Source: Rhodocyclales bacterium (GTDB taxonomy: Bacteria > Pseudomonadota > Gammaproteobacteria > Burkholderiales > Rhodocyclaceae). Taken from it: DNA of 64,000 bases. Below are positions 56,555 to 64,000 of the stretch, piece after piece (position 1 is the first letter of the stretch; every line of letters starts with the position of its first letter). The stretch lies in assembly GCA_016235805.1 (NCBI GenBank), contig JACRIY010000001.1, forward strand, positions 1 through 64,000. Direction: 5' to 3'. The notes under the pieces were generated by a model that saw only the letters and a list, made by a program, of their open reading frames with translations, was not told where the DNA came from and searched no databases. The position numbers and the translations under genes are program-made.

Positions 56555-59239
56555 TCAGCTTTGCGCCGGCGCGGAATCCGCCTGCAGCCAGTGCAGCAGT
56601 CGCGCATACAGCAACTCGGGTTGCGCGGGCTTGCCGAGGTGGTCGTTCATGCCGGCATCCAGGCTGCGCTTGCGATCCTCGTCGAAGGCGTTGGCGGTCA
56701 TCGCCAGGATCGGTACCTTCGACATTCCGGGCAGCCCGCGTATCACGCGCGCCGCATCGAGCCCGTTCATGACGGGCATTTCGATGTCCATCAGGATCGC
56801 CGCATAGCGGCCCTCGCAGGCCATTTCGATCGCCTCGCGCCCGTTGCCGGCAACCACGGGGACCAGGCCGGCGCCTTCCAGCAGGAAAACGGCAACTTCA
56901 CGGCTCACCGGATCGTCCTCCACCACCAGGATGCGCCGTCCGGCGAAATCCCGCGCCAGGGTTTCGCGCGACGAGCCGAGCGCTACGGACACCTCCGGAT
57001 CGAGGCCGGGAACCGCCCGCCGCAATCGTGCAGTGGCCCAGAAGGTGCTGCCGACCCCTTCCTCGCTGACCACGCCGACGTCGCCGCCCATCAGCAGCGC
57101 AATGCGCTTCGAAATGAACAGGCCGAGGCCGGTGCCGCCGAACTTGCGTGTGGTCGAGTCGTCGCCCTGGCTGAAGGCGTTGAACAGCCTGGGCTGCTGC
57201 TCGGCACTTACGCCGATGCCCTGGTCGCTGACCTCGATCCGCAGCAGCACGCTGTGGCTGTCCTCCGCAGCGACGGTGACGCGCAACACGATCTCGCCGT
57301 GCAGGGAAAACTTGATCGCGTTGCCGACGTAGTTCAGCAACAGTTGCCGCAGGCGCAAGGCATCGCCGCAAAGCTTCGCCGGCACCGCCGGATCGAGTTC
57401 CATGGCGAGGCGCAGGCCCTTGCCGCGCGCCGGATCCTCCTGCATGTGCAGCACATCCTCGACAACCTGCGCGGGCGAAAAATTCCGCTCTTCCAGCGTC
57501 AGCTGGTCGGCCTCGATGCGGGAAATATCGAGCACGTTGTTGATGATCTGCAGAAGGTGCTCGGCGGCGCCGAGGCTCTTGGTGAGGTGATCGACCAGGC
57601 GCGGATCGGCGGCGCGGCGCAGGGCGAGGTTGGTCATGCCCATGATGCCGTTCATCGGCGTGCGCAACTCGTGGCTCATGTGCGCCAGGAACACGCTCTT
57701 GGCCCGGCTCGCCGCTTCGGCGGCGTCCTTGGCCTGCGCCAGTTCGGAGGTACGCGAGTACACGAGTTCTTCGAGCCGGTGCCGATGCTGGTCCAGTTCG
57801 ACTGCCGCCTGCTTACTTTCCGTGATGTCGGTGATGAACCCATGCCAGAGCACCGATCCGTCGGCCTCGCGCTGCGGGATGGCGTTGCCCAGCAACCAGC
57901 GTTCCGGCTCGCCGCTGGCGCCGATGCGGTATTCGTTGTGCCACGGCGTCAGGCTCCTGGCCGACGCGTCCAGCGATGCCAGGTGCTGCGCGCGATCATC
58001 GGGATGGACGGCGGCAAACAGCGGCGAGGCATCGTGGCGGACATCATCCGGGCCGACATGGAAGATATCGCGCAGCGCCTCGCTGGCAAACGGCATGCAG
58101 GATTTTCCGTCGGGGTGGCGGCGCAATTCGTACACCACGCCTGGCACCCGGCTCGCAATCCGCTGCAGGCGGCTGAGCGCCTCGTCGCGCACCGCCGCCA
58201 GCGCTTCCATCGCCGCGATCTTTTCCTGGTGCCACAGCCGTTCGCGCGCCGCGCTCTGCTCCTGGCTGGCGGCCTGGGCATCGATCAGGGTCTGTCCGCG
58301 CTTGACGATCAGCAGCAGCACCACGAACAGCAGGGCGAGCACCACGCCGACGATGCCGAGGAATTCCCAGGACGCGGCGGCGACGATGCCTACATTGCGC
58401 GAGGCCGCGCTTTCCATCATGACCTGGTTTGCGGCGAGGATTTCACCGATCCGGGCGGAACTGGCCTTCACCTGGCGCAGGAAAGGCGTCACGTCGGCAT
58501 AGATCTCGAACACGCCGAGGACTTCGTTGCGCCCGGGGCGGCGCACGGGTATGTAACTCGACAGCAGGTCGCGGTTCTCTACCATGCCTTCGAAGGCGCT
58601 GAACTGGTCGCGATGGGTCAGTTCGCTGACCGGCTTGCCGGCCACCGCCGCGCGCCAGCCGGCATTGCCCGATTTGTCTTCGCCGATCTGCGCGTGCTCG
58701 GAGCTGTAGATGGTCAGGCCGCGCGTGTCATAGACCTTGACCTTGAACACGCTGCTTTCCCGCATCACCGCTACGGTCCGCGCGTCCAGCGCGCCAAAGC
58801 CCGGCAGCGCGCGAATCCTGCGCCCCAGTTCGGCGATGCAATCCTTTTGCGCTTTCTCGCCGGCGGGCGGCGCGCAGGAATTCGCCGGCAACGCCTGGAT
58901 CCGCGCCAGAAAGGGGGCGAAGTCGGAATCCCACAGCACGTTGGCGAACAGCTTGCTCAAGTTGACGTTCGCCGCCTCCTGGGTTTCGACCAGCCCGGCG
59001 CGAGCAGCCTGTTCAGTCTGGCGCAGGAGTTCCGACTGGGCGTCGCGGAAAAATTCGGACTGTCCGCGCTGTACTTCGGAGAAGAAGGTAATTTCGCCGG
59101 CCTGGAGGAAGTAGAGGACGACACCGACGATCAAGAAAGACGACAACCCGGCCACGGAAAAGTAGCGCAGCAGGCGAAAGCGCCCGCCGCCCGGAATCGC
59201 CGGGGGGTTCGGAACCGGATCCTGTTCGACGGCGCTCAT
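56555..59239 (-). CDS. Hybrid sensor histidine kinase 4 (periplasmic sensor, PAS, HisKA, HATPase, REC)
   Basis: About 894 aa from MSAVEQDP; the track adds 16 residues from a TTG. There is a transmembrane helix (LSSFLIVGVVLYFLQAG). A helical/Cache-like periplasmic domain of about 230 residues follows, with SVFKVKVYDTRGLTIYSS and ENRDLLSSYIPVRRPGRNEVLGVFEIYADVT. A second helix and one PAS domain come next. HisKA has His523 ([15 protein letters not shown]), and the ATPase shows GNAIKFS and FGGTGLGLFI. The receiver carries Asp818. Two cysteines (NSCAPP, KDCIAE) in the periplasmic part may form a disulfide. Orphan. Confidence 0.92.
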   Translation of the reverse strand: MSAVEQDPVPNPPAIPGGGRFRLLRYFSVAGLSSFLIVGVVLYFLQAGEITFFSEVQRGQSEFFRDAQSELLRQTEQAARAGLVETQEAANVNLSKLFANVLWDSDFAPFLARIQALPANSCAPPAGEKAQKDCIAELGRRIRALPGFGALDARTVAVMRESSVFKVKVYDTRGLTIYSSEHAQIGEDKSGNAGWRAAVAGKPVSELTHRDQFSAFEGMVENRDLLSSYIPVRRPGRNEVLGVFEIYADVTPFLRQVKASSARIGEILAANQVMMESAASRNVGIVAAASWEFLGIVGVVLALLFVVLLLIVKRGQTLIDAQAASQEQSAARERLWHQEKIAAMEALAAVRDEALSRLQRIASRVPGVVYELRRHPDGKSCMPFASEALRDIFHVGPDDVRHDASPLFAAVHPDDRAQHLASLDASARSLTPWHNEYRIGASGEPERWLLGNAIPQREADGSVLWHGFITDITESKQAAVELDQHRHRLEELVYSRTSELAQAKDAAEAASRAKSVFLAHMSHELRTPMNGIMGMTNLALRRAADPRLVDHLTKSLGAAEHLLQIINNVLDISRIEADQLTLEERNFSPAQVVEDVLHMQEDPARGKGLRLAMELDPAVPAKLCGDALRLRQLLLNYVGNAIKFSLHGEIVLRVTVAAEDSHSVLLRIEVSDQGIGVSAEQQPRLFNAFSQGDDSTTRKFGGTGLGLFISKRIALLMGGDVGVVSEEGVGSTFWATARLRRAVPGLDPEVSVALGSSRETLARDFAGRRILVVEDDPVSREVAVFLLEGAGLVPVVAGNGREAIEMACEGRYAAILMDIEMPVMNGLDAARVIRGLPGMSKVPILAMTANAFDEDRKRSLDAGMNDHLGKPAQPELLYARLLHWLQADSAPAQS

Positions 59240-59491
59240 CGATCGAACCGATGCCCGGCGCAGGCGAAACGTCGCGAGGCCGTGCAACGACCTTCCGCTA
59301 CCCGCGCACGCGATGCCGGGGCGATCATCATCATGATGCCAGTGGAATCCATGTACCCTTGCCTATGATGCCCTCCTCCACGAATCGTCGGGCATGACGC
59401 CTGCGAATACGTTGTCCGCAGTTTCAGGCCGGAGTATCCACCTGCACGGCGCCAAAATCAATCGTCGCCGACCGGCAGAGCACGGACGCAA

Positions 59492-60199
59492 TCAGGCCGG
59501 CGCCGCGCCCTCCAGGTCGCGCCAGAGGCAACGGCCCTTGCTCTCGCGCGCAATTTCGTCCAGTACGCGCTGGTGCTCGGCCTCCTCCTCCGCACTGGCC
59601 GCCAGCACCCGCAGCGAAGCACGCTGGCGCACCGTACCCGGCGCGAGGTCCGCCACCGGGCTGTCGAAGGCAATTTCCAGGGAGTTCTGGCCACGCGTCA
59701 TGGCCAGATAAACCTCGGCCAGCAATTCCGCGTCGAGCAGCGCGCCGTGCAACTGGCGGCCCGAATTGTCCACGCCGAATTCGGAACACAGCGCGTTGAG
59801 GTTGTTCTTCTTGCCCGGACGCATTTCGCGCGCCATGCGCAGAGTGTCGGTCACCGCGCTGCACAGTTGCGCGATGGGTTCGTGTTTCAGCATGCCCAGT
59901 TCGTTGTCGAGGAAGCCGACGTCGAAGGCCGCGTTGTGGATCACCAGTTCGGCGCCGCGAACGAAATTGGCGAATTCGGCGGCGACTTCGGCGAATTTCG
60001 GCTTGTCGGCGAGGAATTCATCCGACAGCCCGTGTATCCGTTCCGAATCGGCCACCGGACGGCCCGGATTGAGGTAGGCGTGAAAGCGCTGGCCGGTGAT
60101 TTGCCGCCCCATCAGCTCGACGCAGCCGATTTCGACCACCCGGTCCCCGGTGCGAAAATCCAGCCCGGTGGTTTCGGTATCTAGGATTACCCGGCGCAA
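59492..60199 (-). CDS. dnaQ: DNA polymerase III epsilon subunit (proofreading exonuclease)
   Basis: 3'-5' exonuclease of the replicative polymerase. Exo motifs: ILDTETTG (Asp/Glu), HNAAFDVGFL and HGALLDAE. The track's start lies inside rnhA. I propose TTG at 60199 (235 aa), one base after the rnhA stop and preceded by AAGGGG, which places VILDTETTG at the usual distance from the N-terminus. The C-terminal part includes RASLRVLAASAEEEAEHQRVLDEI, the alpha-binding tail region. Confidence 0.93.
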   Translation of the reverse strand: MRRVILDTETTGLDFRTGDRVVEIGCVELMGRQITGQRFHAYLNPGRPVADSERIHGLSDEFLADKPKFAEVAAEFANFVRGAELVIHNAAFDVGFLDNELGMLKHEPIAQLCSAVTDTLRMAREMRPGKKNNLNALCSEFGVDNSGRQLHGALLDAELLAEVYLAMTRGQNSLEIAFDSPVADLAPGTVRQRASLRVLAASAEEEAEHQRVLDEIARESKGRCLWRDLEGAAPA

Positions 60200-60200
60200 C

Positions 60201-60638
60201 TCAGTTCCCCTTGCGCGCCAGTTCGACGCCGCGCCGCGCCAGCACGTCGGCGCGTTCATTTTCGACATGGCCGGCATGGCCCTTGACCCAGATCCATTCG
60301 ATGCTGTGCAACGCCGCGAGGCGGTCCAGTTCGCGCCAGAGATCCTCGTTCTTCACCGGTTCCTTGGCTGCGGTCTTCCAGCCACGCCGCTTCCAGCCGT
60401 GGATCCACTCGCTGATGCCCTTCTGCACGTACTGCGAATCGGTATGCACCCGCGCCGTCACGGGTTGCTTGAGCGCGCGCAGGGCTTCGATCACCGCCAT
60501 CATTTCCATGCGGTTGTTGGTGGTCAGCCCTTCGCCGCCGAACAATTCCTTTTCGGTGTCGCCATGGCGCAGGATGGCGCCCCAGCCGCCGGGGCCGGGA
60601 TTGCCGCTGCAGGCGCCGTCGGTGTAGATGTCGATCAT
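60201..60638 (-). CDS. rnhA: Ribonuclease HI
   Basis: 145 aa. Degrades RNA in RNA:DNA hybrids. The active-site carboxylates are in [27 protein letters not shown] and VHTDSQYV, with the fourth in NERADVLA. The basic substrate-binding loop is [10 protein letters not shown]. It is immediately followed by dnaQ (one-base spacing), the common proteobacterial pairing, and preceded by a methyltransferase gene 84 nt upstream. Confidence 0.97.
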   Translation of the reverse strand: MIDIYTDGACSGNPGPGGWGAILRHGDTEKELFGGEGLTTNNRMEMMAVIEALRALKQPVTARVHTDSQYVQKGISEWIHGWKRRGWKTAAKEPVKNEDLWRELDRLAALHSIEWIWVKGHAGHVENERADVLARRGVELARKGN

Positions 60639-60722
60639 GGATTTGCCGCCAAATGTGGAAGGCCGAATTCTACCGGCAAGCCGCCTGCGGACTACTGCCT
60701 GACCGCGCAGCGCCGGCTGGCC

Positions 60723-61454
60723 TCATCCGTCCTCCGCCCGCTCGCGCTGCGCGACCGACACCAGTGCCTTGGCCCTCGCCTTGCGGTCGTTCCAGACCGG
60801 AGTGATCAGGCGCATGCCGTGCTGGCGCTTGATCGCCTGCACGACATACACGGCACCGGCGATTGGCCACCAGCGGTCGCCCGCGGTATCCATGAAACGA
60901 AAGCGGCGCAGCCACTTCTCCTGGGTCACGGCCGGCGCGTAGCAGCCGAAGGCACCGGCCTGCATCTCCAGGCCGAGCAGGGAGAACCAGTCCTTCAGGC
61001 GCGGCACGCTGAGATAAGCGCCGCGCCAGGGCGGCAGCGCCTGGCGCCGCGACAACTTGCGCCGCGCGCCCCACAGGCTGAAGGGGTTAAAGCCGGTGAC
61101 GATCACGTGGCCTTCCGGCACCAGCACGCGTTCGACCTCGCGCAGCACCTGGTGCGGGTTCGGATCGAACTCCAGCGTGTGCGGCATCACCACGAGGTCG
61201 ATGCTGTTGTTGGCGAAGGGCAGGAAATGCAGGTCGGAGCGCACCTCGGACACGCCGTCGTAGCGCCCGTCATCACAGCGGAAGCGCAGCGGCATGCGGT
61301 TGGCGCGCAGGAAATCGTGGCCGGGCAGCGACAACTGCACGGCGTTGAAGCCGAAGATGTCGGCCACCAGCAGGTCGTGCTTCTGCTGCTCCCAATCGAG
61401 CACATACTGACCTGCCGGCGTTTTCAGCCAGTCCTCGAATCCCTGAATTGACAT
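60723..61454 (-). CDS. SAM-dependent methyltransferase
   Basis: 243 aa class I methyltransferase of the type regularly found between gloB and rnhA. It begins MSIQGFEDWLKTPAGQYVLDWEQQKHDLLVADIFGFNAVQLSLP. The core is DLHFLPFANNSIDLVVMPHTLEFDPNPHQVLREVERVLVPEGHVIVTGFNPFSLWG. The glycine-rich motif I is weakly formed. Substrate unknown. It is divergent from gloB with 27 nt between start codons. Confidence 0.88.
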   Translation of the reverse strand: MSIQGFEDWLKTPAGQYVLDWEQQKHDLLVADIFGFNAVQLSLPGHDFLRANRMPLRFRCDDGRYDGVSEVRSDLHFLPFANNSIDLVVMPHTLEFDPNPHQVLREVERVLVPEGHVIVTGFNPFSLWGARRKLSRRQALPPWRGAYLSVPRLKDWFSLLGLEMQAGAFGCYAPAVTQEKWLRRFRFMDTAGDRWWPIAGAVYVVQAIKRQHGMRLITPVWNDRKARAKALVSVAQRERAEDG

Positions 61455-61481
61455 TGCGCCCTAATCGGTGAAAATCGCTTG

Positions 61482-62261
61482 ATGATTGAAATACTCGCCC
61501 TGCCCGCCTTCGACGACAACTACATCTGGCTGCTGCGCGCCAACGGCCAGGTCGCGGTTGTCGATCCCGGCGATGCGGCGCCGGTGATCGCGCACCTGGC
61601 GCAAAGCGGCGACCGTCTCTGCGCCATCCTCGCCACCCACCACCACGGCGACCACGTCGGTGGCGTCGCGGACCTGCTGGCACGCAATCCCGTGCCCGTG
61701 TTCGGCCCGGCGCTGGAAAACATCGCCGGGGTAACGAATTCGCTGGCCGGCGGCGAGCATATCGAACTGCCCGAAATCGGCGTCGCGCTTGAGGTCATCG
61801 CCGTGCCCGGCCATACCCGCGGCCACCTCGCCTATTATGGCCCAAACATCGGAACGGCCGGCGCGCTGTTCTGCGGCGACACCCTGTTCGGCGCCGGCTG
61901 CGGGCGCCTGTTCGAGGGCACGCCGGCACAGATGCAAGCCTCGCTGGCATCGCTCGCCGTGCTGCCGGCGCCGACTCTTGTGTACTGTGCCCACGAATAC
62001 ACCCAGAGCAATCTGCGCTTCGCCGCCGCCGTCGAACCCGGCAGCGTGGCCGTACAGCGCCGCATCGAGGCCGTGGCGCGCGAACGCGCCGCCGGACGTG
62101 CGACGGTGCCGACCCGCATCGGGATCGAACTCGACACCAATCCCTTCCTGCGCTGGGACGAGCCCGCCGTGCGCGCCGCCGCCGCGTCACGCCTCGGCCA
62201 CGCGCCGGCCGATCCGATCGAAACCTTCACCGCGATCCGCGAGTGGAAAAACCGTTTCTAA
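61482..62261 (+). CDS. gloB: Hydroxyacylglutathione hydrolase (glyoxalase II)
   Basis: 259 aa metallo-beta-lactamase-fold enzyme that hydrolyses S-D-lactoylglutathione in methylglyoxal detoxification. The metal motif is THHHGDHVGG. Further ligands are in VPGHTRGHLAYY, FCGDTLFGAGCGRLFEGTPAQM and YCAHEYTQSNLRFA, and a C-terminal domain follows. ATG at 61482. A reversed 24-nt repeat encodes AVLPAPTL just before YCAHEYT. Confidence 0.96.
   Translation: MIEILALPAFDDNYIWLLRANGQVAVVDPGDAAPVIAHLAQSGDRLCAILATHHHGDHVGGVADLLARNPVPVFGPALENIAGVTNSLAGGEHIELPEIGVALEVIAVPGHTRGHLAYYGPNIGTAGALFCGDTLFGAGCGRLFEGTPAQMQASLASLAVLPAPTLVYCAHEYTQSNLRFAAAVEPGSVAVQRRIEAVARERAAGRATVPTRIGIELDTNPFLRWDEPAVRAAAASRLGHAPADPIETFTAIREWKNRF
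61955..61978 (-). repeat. 24-nt dispersed element, copy 16
   Basis: Reverse orientation inside gloB. Confidence 0.7.
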
Positions 62262-62324
62262 CGCCCATGGTTTCGACAACCACCCGCTAATCATGGAACG
62301 CTCAAATCCTCACCGAGCCATGGG

Positions 62325-62472
62325 CGAGCAAACTCGGCCCGCCCCCCTTCCCGCCAAGCAGCCCACGGCCGGCTTTGCACAGCCGGCCGGCTGCGGCGGC
62401 GCGACGCATGCGTCGCGAATTCCCGCCTCGCCCCCTCACGGGAGTTCCAAAACGGCTCGCTGCGCTCGATGT
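62325..62472 (+). repeat. Possible diverged family II repeat, copy E, in the leader of the caspase gene
   Basis: Contains GAGCAAACTCGGCCCGCCCC, an internal GGCCGGC/GCCGGCC-rich section and an end CTCACGGGAG, ACGGCTCGCTGCGCTCGATG. It resembles family II only at its two ends, so the assignment is weak. Confidence 0.4.
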
Positions 62473-62510
62473 TACTGGCGGCCCAATCAGCGGTTTCGCG
62501 CTAACTCACT

Positions 62511-64000
62511 ATGACCTCCCGCCGCCGCTTCATCCAGGCCCTCGCCGCAATCCCGCCGGCGCTGTCGTTCCGTCCTGTCTGGGCGGCCAATCCCGCGTCG
62601 CCCGATCCATCGCGCCTGGCGTTGATCATCGGCAACAGCGCCTATCGCGATTCGCCGCTGGTCAATCCGGCCAACGACGCGAAGGCGGTCGGCGGCCTTT
62701 TTGCCCAGGCCGGCTTCACCGTTGACTCGCATCTGAACGCCACGCGGGCCGACATGATGGCGGCCATCGAGCGCTTCGGCGCCGCCGCGAAGCGCCCGGA
62801 CACGAAGCTGGTGGTGTTCTATTACGCTGGCCACGGCGCCCAGCTCGACTGGCGCAACTACCTGCTGCCGGTCGATGCCGTGGTGCAAAAGCAGGACGAC
62901 ATGAAGCAGCGCTGCGTCGACCTCGGCCTGCTGCTCGGCCAGTTGACCGCGGCCAAGGACAAGACCTTTGTCATCATCCTCGACGCCTGCCGCAACAACC
63001 CCTTCGGCAGCGCCTACCGCCCGGAACAAAAAGGCCTCTCGCAGTTCGATGCGCCGGTCGGCAGCCTGCTCGCCTACGCCACCTCGCCGGGCAACGTGGC
63101 CTCCGATGGCGAGGGGCAGAACGGTCTGTACACCGAGCACCTGGTGCGCGAACTGGGCCGCCGCGGCACCCGGGTCGAGGACGCCCTGAAACGCGTGCGC
63201 CTCAATGTCAGGCTGGCCTCGAACGGCGCCCAGATTCCCTGGGAAACCACCTCGCTTGAAGGCGACGTGTTCATTTTCAACGGCGAAACCGGCAAGCTCA
63301 GCGAAGCCGAAATCGAAAAGCAGCTCGAAGCCGATGTGACCGAGTGGACGCGGATCAAATCATCGAAACAAGCCGATGACTGGATCAACTATCTGCGCAA
63401 TTATCCCAACGGCCGCTTCGCCGAAATCGCCCAGATGCGCCTGGCCCGGCTACTGGCCGAGGCCGAACAACTCGCCGCCGAAAAGCGGCTGGAGGAGGAA
63501 CGGCGCGCGCGCGAGGAACAGCAACGACTGGAAAGCGAGCGCCAGGAGCGCGAGCGCGTCGAACGCGAACGGCTGCGCCTGGCCGAAGAACAGCGCCTCG
63601 CCGCCGAGCGCAAGCAGCAGCAGGAACGCGAGTTCCAGGAACTGCGCAAGCGCCAGGCCGAGCAGAAGAATCTCGAAGCCAGGCGCCAGTTGGAGCGCGA
63701 GCACCAGGAGCGCGAACGGCTGAGGATCGCCGAAGAGAAGCGCCTGGCAGAGGAACGCGAACGACAGGAACGGCAGCGCGTCGCCGCGGAGCAACAACGC
63801 GCCGAACAGGAACGCCAGCGTCGCGCGGAGGAAAATAAGCGCCTGGCGGACGAAGAACAGGCCCGCCGGCAAGCCGCAGCCGCCCCGCAATTGGTGCCGG
63901 CCCCGCCGGAACCGGCAGCCACCGCAAGTACGCCAGCGAGCAGACTGCAACAACCCACCGCGCCGAGCGGCGCTTCGCCGATCGAAATCCACGCCGGCGT
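62511..64000 (+). CDS. Caspase-like (peptidase C14) protein with long coiled coil, cut by window end
   Basis: Not in the ORF track because it is still open at 64000; at least 496 residues. An N-terminal twin-arginine-like signal (TSRRRFIQALAAIPPALSF) suggests export. The caspase domain is RLALIIGNSAYRDSPLVNPANDAKAV, then the catalytic His108 in YYAGHGAQ and Cys160 in ILDACRNNPF. A spacer with WTRIKSSKQADDWINYLRNYPNGRFAEIAQ follows. From about residue 320 there is a Glu/Arg/Gln-rich coiled coil of some 130 residues, then an Ala/Pro-rich stretch. Substrate and role unknown. Confidence 0.88.
   Translation, partial: MTSRRRFIQALAAIPPALSFRPVWAANPASPDPSRLALIIGNSAYRDSPLVNPANDAKAVGGLFAQAGFTVDSHLNATRADMMAAIERFGAAAKRPDTKLVVFYYAGHGAQLDWRNYLLPVDAVVQKQDDMKQRCVDLGLLLGQLTAAKDKTFVIILDACRNNPFGSAYRPEQKGLSQFDAPVGSLLAYATSPGNVASDGEGQNGLYTEHLVRELGRRGTRVEDALKRVRLNVRLASNGAQIPWETTSLEGDVFIFNGETGKLSEAEIEKQLEADVTEWTRIKSSKQADDWINYLRNYPNGRFAEIAQMRLARLLAEAEQLAAEKRLEEERRAREEQQRLESERQERERVERERLRLAEEQRLAAERKQQQEREFQELRKRQAEQKNLEARRQLEREHQERERLRIAEEKRLAEERERQERQRVAAEQQRAEQERQRRAEENKRLADEEQARRQAAAAPQLVPAPPEPAATASTPASRLQQPTAPSGASPIEIHAG

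Overview
The window reads as chromosomal DNA of a high-G+C betaproteobacterium. The evidence is the pgeF-rluD/bamD divergent block, a phaC-phaB-phaB-phaR locus, the gloB/methyltransferase-rnhA-dnaQ block, PEP-CTERM proteins and many hybrid histidine kinases. I lean towards Rhodocyclales or relatives (Sterolibacteriaceae-like), but that is inference from gene content. I see no insertion sequence, integrase, phage gene, CRISPR array or rRNA.

Layout. 1-7.1 kb (minus strand): tRNA-Glu, tRNA-Ala, an FAD-linked oxidase, rimO, phaR, two phaB paralogues and phaC, with a recognisable promoter/operator upstream of phaC. 7.1-12 kb: small membrane protein, pgeF, rluD, bamD, a 3-hydroxyacyl-CoA dehydrogenase and a thioesterase. 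12-16.9 kb: two PEP-CTERM genes flanking a hybrid kinase. 17-19.8 kb: lexA-imuA-imuB SOS mutagenesis operon with a LexA box. 19.8-25 kb: tandem glycine riboswitch, gcvT-gcvH-gcvP and a GcvR-like ACT protein. 25-31 kb: GST, trhP, a stand-alone lipoyl-type domain protein, a second hybrid kinase and an unknown gene. 31-34 kb: ccdAB toxin-antitoxin, ettA and two small genes. 34-35.6 kb: Rieske protein, NrfJ-like protein and a lipoprotein. 35.9-42.4 kb: third hybrid kinase, rlhA, a small membrane protein and dusC. 42.4-43.2 kb: third PEP-CTERM protein. 43.5-54.1 kb: a neutral-lipid locus, with a minus-strand operon (two WS/DGAT acyltransferases, two alpha/beta hydrolases, one MFS transporter) divergent from TetR, SDR, quinone oxidoreductase and aldehyde dehydrogenase. 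54.4-59.3 kb: chemoreceptor, CopD-like membrane protein and a fourth hybrid kinase. 59.4-64 kb: dnaQ, rnhA, methyltransferase, gloB and a caspase-like protein cut by the window end; this last gene is absent from the supplied ORF track.

Functionally, the window combines carbon storage (PHA and probably wax ester/TAG), glycine catabolism, ribosome/tRNA modification (RimO, RluD, TrhP, RlhA, DusC, EttA), SOS repair, exosortase-dependent surface proteins and signalling.

The most unusual signal is not a gene. A 24-nt element (invariant AGTCGGCG, 8 variable nt, then ACGGCG) occurs at least 17 times, inside genes as well as between them, and 14 of 17 copies point the same way. A second repeat of about 110 nt sits in the 5' leaders of several genes. 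Two PEP-CTERM genes share a nearly identical 3' cassette (sorting tail, stop codon and terminator).
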